The position numbers were made by a program, and so were the translations under genes. A stretch of 64,000 bases of DNA, taken from contig NZ_JAJQJH010000015.1 of assembly GCF_029544075.1 (NCBI RefSeq), positions 29,663-93,662 on the forward strand, in the 5' to 3' direction. Source of the DNA: Chromohalobacter canadensis (GTDB lineage Bacteria > Pseudomonadota > Gammaproteobacteria > Pseudomonadales > Halomonadaceae). Positions 19,087 to 28,373 of this stretch are shown in pieces. Every line of letters starts with the position of its first letter. The stretch's first letter is position 1. Under the pieces are notes generated by a model. That model saw only the letters and a program-made list of their open reading frames with translations. It was not told the DNA's origin and did no database searches.

Positions 19087-19128
19087 GCGCCTGGCATCCG
19101 GTTTCCCCACCGGGTGTCAGGCGCTTTT
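19087..19128 (+). promoter_or_regulatory. Attenuator-type hairpin in the nasB-nirBD leader
   Basis: GCGCCTG-CA-CCGGT pairs with ACCGG-TG-CAGGCGC around TTCCCC and runs straight into TTTTGCGTTT. The hairpin ends 36 bp before the first ORF start, as expected for a NasT-controlled terminator. Confidence 0.65.
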
Positions 19129-19164
19129 GCGTTTCTGCTTCACACTGTCAGGGAGGCAGACGGC

Positions 19165-20430
19165 ATGAGTGCAAGCGACGAACATCTGGTGATCGTCGGC
19201 AACGGCATGGCCGGGCACCGGTTGCTCGAGACCGTGCTGGCGCACCCCCATCGTCCGCGTCACATCACCATCCTCGGCGACGAGCCGGCAACGGCCTACA
19301 ACCGTATCCTGCTCTCGCCCTGGCTAGCCGGCGACATGGACCGTTCGGCACTGACGCTGCGCGAGCGCGACTGGTACACAGCGCAAGGCGTGACCCTGAT
19401 CGCCGGCGAGCGCGTCACCGCCATCGACCGACAGGCGCGCACCCTGACCACCGACCAGGGACGCCGACTCGCCTACGACCGGCTGGTGCTCGCCACCGGA
19501 TCGCGTGCCGCACGCCCCGCGGTGACGGGCAGCGACCTCGACGGCATCCACGCCTTTCGTGATCTCGAGGACGGCGAGCGTCTGGCCAGCCTGGCCGACG
19601 CGGGCGGCCGCGCCGTGGTCATAGGTGGCGGTCTGCTCGGCCTGGAGGCCGCCGAAGGTATGCGCAAGCGCGGCATGACGGTCAGCGTCGTGCACCGCGC
19701 AACGCAGCTGATGAATCGCCAACTCGACCTCACCGCCGCCGACATGCTCGCCACCGAGCTGCGCGCTCGCGGCCTCGAGATCCACACCGGCGCCGACCTC
19801 GAGGCCTATGCCCCGGATGCCGACGGCCAGCGCGTCACCGGCGTCGTCCTGAGCGACGGGACCACGCTCGCAGCCGACTGCGTCGTCGCGGCAATCGGCA
19901 TCGTGCCCAACACCTCACTCGCCGAACGCGCCGGTCTGGCGACCGCGCGCGGCATCCAGGTCGATGCCTTCATGACCACGTCCGATCCGTGCATTTCGGC
20001 GCTCGGCGAATGCTGCGAGTTCGAGGGCACCACCTACGGTCTCGTCGAACCCATCTGGCGCCAGGCCGAGGTCCTCGCCGCCCGGCTATGCGGCGAAACG
20101 CCCGCGCCTTATCGCGAACGCCCCTGCGCCACCAAGCTCAAGGTCAGCGGTATCTCGCTGTACGCCTTCGGCCCCATCACGCCCGCGCCCGAGCACGACG
20201 TGCTCACTTATCACGACCCGCAGCACGGCGACTACCGCCGCCTACTGCTTCGCGATGGCCGCCTGGAAGGCGCTGTCCTCTACGGCGATACCGCCGCCGG
20301 CCCGTGGTACTTCCAATGCGCCCTGGCCGGCCATGACCTGAGCGCCGGCCGCCAAGCGCTGCTATTCGGCGAGCACGACGCGCAACCGTTACTCGATACG
20401 CCCGACACTCTATCGGAGGAAGCCGCATGA
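19165..20430 (+). CDS. FAD-dependent NAD(P)H oxidoreductase, nitrate reductase electron-transfer subunit (NasB-like)
   Basis: The 421-residue flavoprotein of the pyridine-nucleotide-disulfide family has an N-terminal FAD motif (VIVGNGMAGHRLLE), an NAD motif (AVVIGGGLLGLEAAEG) and the C-terminal ATGSR and IGIVPNT segments. It resembles the N-terminal half of NirB and rubredoxin reductases. By analogy with Klebsiella NasB it should pass electrons from NADH to NasA. It has no BFD iron-sulfur domain, but NasA carries one. The start at 19165 has GGGAGG upstream; the open frame extends to 19006 across the attenuator. It overlaps nirB by 4 bp. Confidence 0.85.
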   Translation: MSASDEHLVIVGNGMAGHRLLETVLAHPHRPRHITILGDEPATAYNRILLSPWLAGDMDRSALTLRERDWYTAQGVTLIAGERVTAIDRQARTLTTDQGRRLAYDRLVLATGSRAARPAVTGSDLDGIHAFRDLEDGERLASLADAGGRAVVIGGGLLGLEAAEGMRKRGMTVSVVHRATQLMNRQLDLTAADMLATELRARGLEIHTGADLEAYAPDADGQRVTGVVLSDGTTLAADCVVAAIGIVPNTSLAERAGLATARGIQVDAFMTTSDPCISALGECCEFEGTTYGLVEPIWRQAEVLAARLCGETPAPYRERPCATKLKVSGISLYAFGPITPAPEHDVLTYHDPQHGDYRRLLLRDGRLEGAVLYGDTAAGPWYFQCALAGHDLSAGRQALLFGEHDAQPLLDTPDTLSEEAA

Positions 20431-22970
20431 ACATGCCCACACCCCCCAACGCACCGCGCTTGATCGTGATCGGCAACGGCATGGTCGGCCATCACCTGAT
20501 CGAGCAGCTCGTCGAGCTCGGCGCCCATCGCCAATACGCCATCATCGTGTTCGGCGAGGAGCGCCACCCGGCCTACGACCGCGTACACCTCTCTGAATAC
20601 TTCAGCGGCCGTGATGCCCAGTCACTGGCGCTCTCGAGTACCGACTACTACGCCGAGCACGGCATCGAACTGCGCATTCACGACAGCGTGACCGCCATCG
20701 ATCGCGACGCCAACGAGGTCGTCACCGAATCCGGCCGTCATCCTTATGATCGCCTGGTCCTGGCGACCGGCTCTTACCCCTTCGTGCCGCCGATTCCCGG
20801 CAATGATCGCGAGAAATGCCTGGTCTATCGCACCCTGGATGACCTCGATGCCATTCGCGAGGCCGCCGAAGACGCCACCACCGGCGTGGTCGTCGGCGGT
20901 GGCCTGCTGGGCCTGGAGGCCGCCAATGCCCTGCGCGGCCTGAACCTGGACACCGCCGTGGTCGAGTTCGCGCCCCGCTTGATGCCCATGCAGGTGGACG
21001 CCGAAGGGGGCGCGTTGCTGCGCGAGAAGATCGAAGCGCTCGGCGTGCAGGTACTCACCGGCCGTGCCACACAGCACATCGAGGCCGGCGAGACGAGCTT
21101 TCACCGCATGGTCTTCCAGGACGACAAGATGCTGGAAACCGATCTTATCGTGTTCTCCGCCGGCATCCGGCCGCGCGATCAACTTGCGCGTGACTGCGCC
21201 TTGGAAATCGGCGAACGTGGTGGCGTGGTCATCGATGACCACTGCCTGACCAGCGACCCGGCGATTCTCGCCGTCGGTGAAGTCGCGCTGTGGCAGGAAA
21301 GCATCTTCGGGCTGGTCGCGCCGGGCTACCAGATGGCGAAAGTCGCCGCCGCCACGCTGACCGAAGGCGATGCGACCTTCACCGGCGCCGACATGAGTAC
21401 CAAGCTCAAGCTTTTGGGCGTAGATGTCGGCGCCATCGGCGACGCCCATGGCGAGCGCACGCCCGGCGCTCGCACCTTCCGCTACCTGGACGAGATCAAG
21501 CAAGAATACCGCAAGCTGGTGGTGTCCAGCGACGCCAAGAAACTACTCGGCGCCATGCTGGTCGGCGACAACGCGACCTACGATACCCTGATGCAGTACT
21601 ACGCCAACGGCCTCGAGCTCCCCGAGGACCCGGCCTCGCTGATCCTGCCCTCCAGTGATGGCGCCCCCACCCTGGGGCCGGACGCGCTGCCCGAAACGGC
21701 GACGATCTGCTCATGCCACAACGTCACCAAGGGCGATATCTGCGCCACGCTCGACGACGGCGCCCTGGATCTGGCCAGCGTCAAAGGCGAGACCAAGGCC
21801 AGCACCGGCTGCGGCGGCTGCGCGGCGCTGCTCAAGAGTGTCGTCGATCATGAACTGGAGGCGCGCGGTGTAGAGGTCGACCAATCGCTGTGCGAGCACT
21901 TCGCGCACACCCGCCAAGAGCTCTATTCCATTGTCCGCGTGGAGGGCATCAAGACCTTCAGCGAACTGATCGAAAAGCACGGCACGTCATCCGGGCATGG
22001 CCTGGGCTCTTCATCCGCCCCGCAGCTCGGCTGCGATATATGCAAGCCCGCGGTGGCCTCGATACTCGCCGCCTGCTTCAACGAGCCGATCACCAATGCC
22101 GCCCATGTGCCGTTGCAGGACACCAACGACACCTTCATGGCCAACATGCAGAAAAACGGTACCTATTCGGTCGTACCGCGCATCCCCGGCGGCGAAGTCA
22201 CGCCCGAGAAGCTGATCGTGCTGGGCGAAGTCGGCAAGAAGTACGGGCTCTACACCAAGATCACCGGCGGGCAGCGCGTCGACCTGTTCGGCGCCCAGCT
22301 CCATCAACTCCCCGATATCTGGGGCGAACTGATCGAGGCCGGCTTCGAGACCGGCCACGCCTACGGCAAGGCCACGCGCACGGTGAAATCCTGCGTGGGT
22401 AGCACCTGGTGCCGCTACGGCGTGCAAGACAGCGTAGGTATGGCGATCCATCTCGAGGAGCGCTACAAGGGGCTGCGATCGCCACACAAGCTCAAGTTCG
22501 CCGTCTCAGGTTGCACTCGCGAATGCGCCGAAGCGCAGAGCAAGGACGTCGGCGTGATCGCCACCGAAAACGGCTGGAACCTCTACATCTGCGGTAACGG
22601 CGGCATGCGCCCGCGCCACGGCGAACTCTTCGCCACCGACCTCGACGACGAGCAGTTGATTCGCACTATCGACCGCTTCCTGATGTTCTACATCCGCACC
22701 GCCGACCGTCTGCAGCGCACCTCGGTGTGGCGCGAGAACCTCGAAGGGGGACTCGACTACCTCAAGGACGTCGTGCTCGACGATAGCCTCGGACTCGGTG
22801 ACGAACTCGAAGCCCAGATGCAGCACATCATCGACACCTACGAATGCGAATGGGCCAACACCCTATCCGACCCGGAGAAACTCAAGCGCTTCCGCACCTT
22901 CGTCAATGATGATGGCCCCGATCCGGACATCATTGCTACCGAGGAGCGCGGTCAACTGCGCCCGGCCTAA
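20427..22970 (+). CDS. nirB: Assimilatory NADH-dependent nitrite reductase, large subunit
   Basis: The 847-residue siroheme enzyme contains, in order, FAD/NAD domains (VIGNGMVGHHLIE; VVVGGGLLGLEAANA), a BFD-like [2Fe-2S] domain (TICSCHNVTKGD, TGCGGC), a second small cysteine pair (LGCDICKP), and the nitrite/sulfite reductase domains. The siroheme/4Fe-4S motif is visible (CVGSTWCRYG, then SGCTRECAEAQSKD). It reduces nitrite to ammonium in the cytoplasm. It overlaps the NasB-like gene through ATGA with GGAGGA ahead, and nirD follows after 28 bp. Confidence 0.96.
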   Translation: MNMPTPPNAPRLIVIGNGMVGHHLIEQLVELGAHRQYAIIVFGEERHPAYDRVHLSEYFSGRDAQSLALSSTDYYAEHGIELRIHDSVTAIDRDANEVVTESGRHPYDRLVLATGSYPFVPPIPGNDREKCLVYRTLDDLDAIREAAEDATTGVVVGGGLLGLEAANALRGLNLDTAVVEFAPRLMPMQVDAEGGALLREKIEALGVQVLTGRATQHIEAGETSFHRMVFQDDKMLETDLIVFSAGIRPRDQLARDCALEIGERGGVVIDDHCLTSDPAILAVGEVALWQESIFGLVAPGYQMAKVAAATLTEGDATFTGADMSTKLKLLGVDVGAIGDAHGERTPGARTFRYLDEIKQEYRKLVVSSDAKKLLGAMLVGDNATYDTLMQYYANGLELPEDPASLILPSSDGAPTLGPDALPETATICSCHNVTKGDICATLDDGALDLASVKGETKASTGCGGCAALLKSVVDHELEARGVEVDQSLCEHFAHTRQELYSIVRVEGIKTFSELIEKHGTSSGHGLGSSSAPQLGCDICKPAVASILAACFNEPITNAAHVPLQDTNDTFMANMQKNGTYSVVPRIPGGEVTPEKLIVLGEVGKKYGLYTKITGGQRVDLFGAQLHQLPDIWGELIEAGFETGHAYGKATRTVKSCVGSTWCRYGVQDSVGMAIHLEERYKGLRSPHKLKFAVSGCTRECAEAQSKDVGVIATENGWNLYICGNGGMRPRHGELFATDLDDEQLIRTIDRFLMFYIRTADRLQRTSVWRENLEGGLDYLKDVVLDDSLGLGDELEAQMQHIIDTYECEWANTLSDPEKLKRFRTFVNDDGPDPDIIATEERGQLRPA

Positions 22971-22998
22971 GCTATTGGACACTAATGAGGAAAACACC

Positions 22999-23361
22999 AT
23001 GAACACTGCAACAGCCCTCAAGAGCGAAGTGACCTGGCAGACTCTGTGCTCAAAGGCCGATCTGGTGGCTCATTCCGGCGTCGCCGCCTGGCTGGCCAGC
23101 GCCGACACGCAAGTCGCGCTTTTGTACCTGCCCGGCCTGGCCCCCGAGGTCTACGCCGTGGACAACCACGACCCGTTTTCCAACGCCAACGTCATCGCAC
23201 GCGGCATCGTCGGCGATATAAAAGACGAACCCGTCATCGCCTCGCCAATCTACAAGCAGCACTTCCGCCTCTCTGATGGCGTCTGCGTCGAGGACGAAAA
23301 CGTCCGCCTGCGTACCTGGGAAGTCAAGATCGAAGACGAGCAGGTGATGATCAAGACATAG
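22999..23361 (+). CDS. nirD: Nitrite reductase small subunit
   Basis: The 120-residue protein has the NirD Rieske-like fold (LCSKADLVAHSGVAAWL, AVDNHDPFSNANVIARGIVGD) without cluster-binding Cys/His pairs, as usual for NirD. It is required for NirB activity. The start at 22999 follows TGAGGA; an earlier in-frame start at 22798 lies inside nirB. Only 9 bp separate its stop from that of convergent iadA, with no clear terminator between. Confidence 0.93.
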   Translation: MNTATALKSEVTWQTLCSKADLVAHSGVAAWLASADTQVALLYLPGLAPEVYAVDNHDPFSNANVIARGIVGDIKDEPVIASPIYKQHFRLSDGVCVEDENVRLRTWEVKIEDEQVMIKT

Positions 23362-23370
23362 CAACGGCCA

Positions 23371-24540
23371 TCAAGTATCGACGTCGCCATGCAGGCACCG
23401 GCCTGCGACGAAGATCCGCTGGGGGCGCAGGGCGCGATCGAGCAAGGTAATATCGGCATCGAAGCCCAGCGCCAGGCGCCCCTTGTGGGCATGCAGGCCC
23501 AACACGTGTGCGACGTTAGCGGTCAGCAGCCCCAGCGCCGACTCGAGTGGCAATACCTCCTCCTGCACGAGCCGTTGCCAGTCCGCGATCAGCGCCGTAT
23601 TGCGCGCCACCTGCATGCCCACATAGGCGCCATCGGCGTCGAACTCCGGCAGGCTGCCATTGCAGTCGGAACTCAGGGTGATGCGTGTCGACGGAACGCC
23701 ACGTGCCAGGAGTCGCGACACTGCGTCGAAGGCGGATAGTCCGTCGCCCGCGTCTTCGAAGGCGGTGACATCCACGCTGGCACCAAACGCCAGCGCATAA
23801 TCCGCCGCGTCCTCGAGCAGCTCAGGACGGCGATTCACATGGGTCGGGATGATCTGATCAGGTGGAAGCTCGGTCTCTTCAAGCAACTGGCGCAGAGGCG
23901 CCAAGCCGCGCTTGCCATCGCCGAGATGGAAATGACAAATGCCTCGCTTGCCAGCCAGCATGGCGCCGACGCGCGCGTCGCTCACCAGCCGGGCGAGCTC
24001 ATCCTGGCGCGGCTGGCTCGAGCGATGATCGGAGATGGCGATTTCCCCGACGCCGATGACCTCGGGGATCCACGCCAGATCGCGCTGAATGTCGCCAGTA
24101 AGCGTCGGCGGCGGCACACGATACGCGCCCGTATACATGTAAGCCGTTAGTCCCTCGGCCGCGAGGCCGCGCACCGAGGCCAGTAAATCGGCCGGCGAAC
24201 GGCTGATGCTGTCGGTACCCAGCACCCCGACGACCGTACCGATGCCCATCGACGCGATGTCATGGGCGCTGATCGGCGGGCAGCGCGTACCGCAACCGCC
24301 CTCGCCCCCGCCGCCGGTGACATGCACATGCTGATCGATAAAGGCGGGCACGGCGATCAGATCGCGCGCAACCACTTCCCGGATGGGCCAGCCACGGGGG
24401 ACCTCGAGACCCTGTCCCAGCGCCACGATTTTCCCGCCGGCCATGAGAATGTCGGTAGCCGCCAGTCGTTCGGGCGCAAACGCCTCGCCGACACGCAGCA
24501 GGGTCATCGTACCGGCGGGGCGTGCCTGACCCGGCCTCAT
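23371..24540 (-). CDS. iadA: Isoaspartyl dipeptidase
   Basis: The 389-residue amidohydrolase has the metal-site HVHVTGGGGEG motif at about residue 70, then HFHLGDG, PTHVNR and SSDCNGS, the IadA pattern. It hydrolyses beta-aspartyl dipeptides such as beta-Asp-Arg. It is the last gene of the cphB-cphA-iadA operon and its start overlaps the cphA stop by ATGA, so here it very probably finishes cyanophycin breakdown by splitting the dipeptide released by CphB. A start 33 bases later (24507) is possible, but the overlap favours 24540. Confidence 0.9.
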   Translation of the reverse strand: MRPGQARPAGTMTLLRVGEAFAPERLAATDILMAGGKIVALGQGLEVPRGWPIREVVARDLIAVPAFIDQHVHVTGGGGEGGCGTRCPPISAHDIASMGIGTVVGVLGTDSISRSPADLLASVRGLAAEGLTAYMYTGAYRVPPPTLTGDIQRDLAWIPEVIGVGEIAISDHRSSQPRQDELARLVSDARVGAMLAGKRGICHFHLGDGKRGLAPLRQLLEETELPPDQIIPTHVNRRPELLEDAADYALAFGASVDVTAFEDAGDGLSAFDAVSRLLARGVPSTRITLSSDCNGSLPEFDADGAYVGMQVARNTALIADWQRLVQEEVLPLESALGLLTANVAHVLGLHAHKGRLALGFDADITLLDRALRPQRIFVAGRCLHGDVDT

Positions 24541-27173
24541 GGTCGTGCCCCTTCGACACCATTCGGTGTCAGCGACTCGAAACGCCGCCCGCGCAAACGC
24601 TCGGTGACGGCATCGACATCATCCACCAGCAACACCAGCAGATCGCCCTCGGCGGCCTCGTCGAGCGCCCGATCAACCGCATCGAGTTCTTGCATGACGG
24701 TCTCGACCCGACACCCGTTCGACACCGACGCCGCGCCCGCACGCAGCAAGTCGACAGTCTCGCCCGCGGGACGCCCACGCGGGACGGTATCGCAGAGAAA
24801 GACGATGTCATGCATCTTGGCGAGCAACGCGCCCAGCGCGAACAGATCCTCGTCACGCCGATTGCCTGGGGCACTGGCCACGCCGATGCGCCGTTGCGCC
24901 GGAATGCTTCTCACCAGCTCGCTCAAGGCCTCGAGTGCCGGCACGTTGTGACCATAGTCGATCAGCACCTTCACGCCACCGGCATCGATCAGGTTGGTGC
25001 GCCCAGGGTTCTGCCCCGGCGTCGGATGGAAGGTCTGCAAGCCCAGTTGTATATCGGCGATACTCAGCCCCAGCGCATGGGCCGCGGCACTCGCCGCCAG
25101 GGCATTGGCGATATTGAAGCGCGCGAACCCGTCGAAGGTGATAGGCGCGTTCGTGACGGGAAGCACCTCGGCCACCACCTGGCCTTGCAGCATCACGATA
25201 TGGCCGTGATGCACCGTGAAAGCGACGCCATGGTCGCTCACATGCTCGCGTATGACCGGCGAGTCGGGGTCCAGCGTGAAGTAGATGATGTCGCCACGCG
25301 CCCATTCGCCACTCGCCAGCACGCGCGGATCGTCGGCATTGAGCACCGCGGTGCCCGATTCGCCGACCGCATCGATCACCACGCTCTTGCAGCGTGCCAG
25401 TTCGTCCAGGGTATGAATGTCGCTCTCGCCCAGATGATCGCTGGCAATGTTCAACAACACGCCGACCTGGCATTCATCGAACCCCAATCCCCGGCGCATG
25501 ATGCCGCCACGCGCAACCTCGAGCACGGCATACTCGACGGTGGGCTCGCGCAGGACGGTCGCGGCGGCCTGCGGGCCGCTGTAGTCGCCACGCATGATAA
25601 CGTGATTGTCGATCTCGATGGCCCCCGTGCACGCCGTGCCGACACTGCGCCCCGCCTGACGTAGTAAATGCGAGATCAGGCGGACCGTCGTCGTCTTACC
25701 GTTGGTGCCGGTGACCGCCACGATGGGGATGCGACCATTATTCTCGCTCTCCGGAAATAGCATATCGACCACATGATCGCCGACGTCCCGGCCAGTGCCG
25801 TGGGTCGGGGAAAGATGCATGCGAAAACCCGGCCCGGCGTTGACCTCGACCACCGCCGCCGATTGCTCCTCCAGCGGGCGCGTCAGCGTCTCGGCAAGCA
25901 GGTCGATGCCGATGATATCGAGGCCCACCAGACGGGCGATACGCTCCGCCGTGTAGGTCACCTCGGGATGCACATCCTCGGTGACGTCCGTCGCCGTGCC
26001 ACCAGTGCTCAAATTCGCAGTCGGCTTGAGATAGACGACCTCGTCGCTTGAGATAACGCTATCCAGCGTCAGGTTCTGCTGCGCCAGCAGCCGAAGCGTT
26101 TGTGCGTCGACATCGATTTGCGTCAGCAGGTTTTCATGGCCGATGCCACGGCGCGGGTCGCCGTTCTCATTGTCGATCAATGCTTGCAGCGTGCTCTTGC
26201 CATCGCCGACCACGTGGGCCGGACGCCGCCTGGCCGCCGCCACGAGCTTGCCGTCAATCACCAGCAGCCGGTGATCCTCTCCCCGGATATACTGCTCGAT
26301 GATAACCGCCTCGTTGTGGCCGGACGCGACCGCAAAGGCGTTTTCCAAGGCCTGGTCATCCTCGATGTCCGTGCTGACACCACGACCGTGGTTGCCGATC
26401 AACGGTTTAACGACGACCGGGTAGCCGATTTGATGCGCCGTTTCGAGTGCCTCGTCACGTGAATGACACACATGTCCGCGCGGTACAGGGATACCCGCTT
26501 CGCCGAGAATCCGCTTGGTCCAATCCTTGTCATGAGCGATGCCATGGCCAATCAGGTTCGTACGGCAGGTCACCGTCGCCTGAAAGTGTTGTTGGCGATA
26601 ACCATGCCCTAATTGTACGTAACTAGTGTCTTCGTCGAGGCGCGCATAGGGAATTCCACGGCGCTGCGCGGCCGCCACGATCGAAGCGGTCGATGGCCCC
26701 AGCATGTGTGCGTCACGTACATCCTTGAGGCGGGCGATGATCGCCTCGATATCGCTATCTTCGCCCGCGAACAGCCGGGTAACGACCTCCACCGCCTCGA
26801 CCCCGGCCGCCAGGCCACATGCCTCATCGCGGTAGCGATAGACGACGTTGTAGATCCCCGTCTCGTAGGAATCGACCGTCTTGCCATACCCAACCGAGAA
26901 GCCGATCAGATTCTGCAACTCGATCGCCACATGCTCGACGACATGGCCGGCCCAGGTACCCCGTGTCAGCCTTTCCAAAAAGCCTCCGGGCCGCCCCACC
27001 GAGCAGCGATGCTCCGCGAGGGTCGGCAAAAGCCGGGAGGTACGCTCGACGATACCGGGCACGGTGTCACTTGGCTGCGCCTCGAGTTCCTCGATATCCA
27101 GGCGCATAAAAATCGCCGGGTAGCGACTGTAATAGTTCGGCCCGCGCAACGCGCGATGCTCTAGAATCTTCAT
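24537..27173 (-). CDS. cphA: Cyanophycin synthetase
   Basis: The 878-residue protein has the three-part CphA layout. The N-terminal domain comes first (MKILEHRALRGPNYYSRYPA), then an ATP-grasp domain (about 220-470, VVKPLIGNHGRGVS, VVEVNAGPGFRMH), then a Mur-ligase-like domain with the P-loop GTNGKTT near residue 495. It polymerises aspartate and arginine into the storage polymer multi-L-arginyl-poly-L-aspartate. Its start overlaps the cphB stop and its stop overlaps the iadA start, each by ATGA. Length is normal for bacterial CphA1. Confidence 0.96.
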   Translation of the reverse strand: MKILEHRALRGPNYYSRYPAIFMRLDIEELEAQPSDTVPGIVERTSRLLPTLAEHRCSVGRPGGFLERLTRGTWAGHVVEHVAIELQNLIGFSVGYGKTVDSYETGIYNVVYRYRDEACGLAAGVEAVEVVTRLFAGEDSDIEAIIARLKDVRDAHMLGPSTASIVAAAQRRGIPYARLDEDTSYVQLGHGYRQQHFQATVTCRTNLIGHGIAHDKDWTKRILGEAGIPVPRGHVCHSRDEALETAHQIGYPVVVKPLIGNHGRGVSTDIEDDQALENAFAVASGHNEAVIIEQYIRGEDHRLLVIDGKLVAAARRRPAHVVGDGKSTLQALIDNENGDPRRGIGHENLLTQIDVDAQTLRLLAQQNLTLDSVISSDEVVYLKPTANLSTGGTATDVTEDVHPEVTYTAERIARLVGLDIIGIDLLAETLTRPLEEQSAAVVEVNAGPGFRMHLSPTHGTGRDVGDHVVDMLFPESENNGRIPIVAVTGTNGKTTTVRLISHLLRQAGRSVGTACTGAIEIDNHVIMRGDYSGPQAAATVLREPTVEYAVLEVARGGIMRRGLGFDECQVGVLLNIASDHLGESDIHTLDELARCKSVVIDAVGESGTAVLNADDPRVLASGEWARGDIIYFTLDPDSPVIREHVSDHGVAFTVHHGHIVMLQGQVVAEVLPVTNAPITFDGFARFNIANALAASAAAHALGLSIADIQLGLQTFHPTPGQNPGRTNLIDAGGVKVLIDYGHNVPALEALSELVRSIPAQRRIGVASAPGNRRDEDLFALGALLAKMHDIVFLCDTVPRGRPAGETVDLLRAGAASVSNGCRVETVMQELDAVDRALDEAAEGDLLVLLVDDVDAVTERLRGRRFESLTPNGVEGARP

Positions 27174-28024
27174 GTATTGCGCCTCCCTGCCAATACCGTT
27201 TCGAGCTCATCTGCCACCAGGTAACGTCGCGCATCGACATCGTAGCCGTGACCGCTGACCATGGCGTGCAGGATCATGTTTTCGACGGCGACGGGCTCGC
27301 CCATTTCCAATTCCGAGATATTCGAACTCGCGAGATCCCGGCTATCGATGATGATGACATGCCCCGGCCCGATGGTTTCGAGCACACGGTTGGGATAGAT
27401 AATGACGGCAGCGTCCTCACCGAGGCCGATGCCCAGTTGCTCGGGATTGCTGGCACCGACTTCCATCAGGCGAGTGAATCGCCCCCGTTCGAGGAAATGG
27501 CTGTCGATGATCATGCCACGTACGAATCCGAGTCCGAAGGTCATGTTCACCGCGCCCTTGCGCAAGGCATCCGACGCCGCACCGTTGTAGATCATGGTGC
27601 TGGGCATCGCCGCCGCGCCCGCGCTGGTGCCCGCTACCACAGCGCCCACTCGCAAGCGCTCGCGGATGGCACGCAACGTGGCGGAGCCTCCCAGCACAGT
27701 GGTCAGGCGCAGTTGGTCGCCCCCGGTGAAGAAGATCACCCCACTGCGCTGAATCAAACGGGCATTGTCGACATCGGCGGCTTGCTGACGATCCTGAATA
27801 TTCAGTGCATGCACCTGGCTCGCACCCAGCCGACGGAAAGCCGCTTCATAGCTGGGCAAGAGCTGTTCGGGAATACTGCTCGCCGTGGCGATGACGGCCA
27901 CTTCGCGACTGTCCTCGGGCGCCAGTTCGAAAACACGCTTGAGAATGGCAAGTTCGGAGGTTTTGTCCTCGGCACCGCCAATGGCCACGATATGGCCGCA
28001 TACGGTAGGGGGTCGTGACGTCAT
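27170..28024 (-). CDS. cphB: Cyanophycinase
   Basis: The 284-residue S51-family peptidase has nucleophile Ser134 in GTSAGAAAM and the IIDSHFLERGRFTRL segment of cyanophycinases. It releases beta-Asp-Arg dipeptides from cyanophycin. The ATG at 28024 is preferred; a TTG at 28045 in frame gives seven more residues. First gene of the cphB-cphA-iadA operon, facing a 349-bp divergent promoter region. Carrying synthetase, hydrolase and dipeptidase on one transcript means control of net storage must be largely post-transcriptional or by substrate. Confidence 0.95.
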   Translation of the reverse strand: MTSRPPTVCGHIVAIGGAEDKTSELAILKRVFELAPEDSREVAVIATASSIPEQLLPSYEAAFRRLGASQVHALNIQDRQQAADVDNARLIQRSGVIFFTGGDQLRLTTVLGGSATLRAIRERLRVGAVVAGTSAGAAAMPSTMIYNGAASDALRKGAVNMTFGLGFVRGMIIDSHFLERGRFTRLMEVGASNPEQLGIGLGEDAAVIIYPNRVLETIGPGHVIIIDSRDLASSNISELEMGEPVAVENMILHAMVSGHGYDVDARRYLVADELETVLAGRRNT

Positions 28025-28373
28025 ATTCCTCTCGCCGTTTAGCAACGCTGTTAAGGAAATGCTGAACCATTACCTCTTCTACAGGTAATGTCGTATCGCG
28101 TGACAATCGAACCCGATTCTTCACTTATAACAGCCCTACCTCATCCCCGCCAGATTAATGCTCCCTTCCTCCCCGGACCATTCTTTTCCCGTAAAACAAT
28201 GAGATTCTCGTTTATACTCGTTTTGGCTCAGCGCATTCGTCACAACACGCTATTCTGCAAACATTGACATCTCCCATTCCCAGTCTAAAAGGGTAGAACA
28301 ACCAAGAGCGGTACGAACCATTGTGCTTCGGCTCACAGGATCCCAGCAGCCGAGCTTGCGCCAGGAGGCGATT
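28025..28373. promoter_or_regulatory. Divergent promoter region, cphBA-iadA / ATP-grasp gene
   Basis: The 349-bp gap has no coding frame. A sigma-70-like promoter for the rightward gene may be TTGACA at 28264 with TAAAAG at 28286 (16-bp spacer). A small hairpin TTACCT/AGGTAA lies near the cphB end (about 28069-28087). I found no GG-N10-GC sigma-54 motif for cphB, unlike the nitrate operons. Confidence 0.4.
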
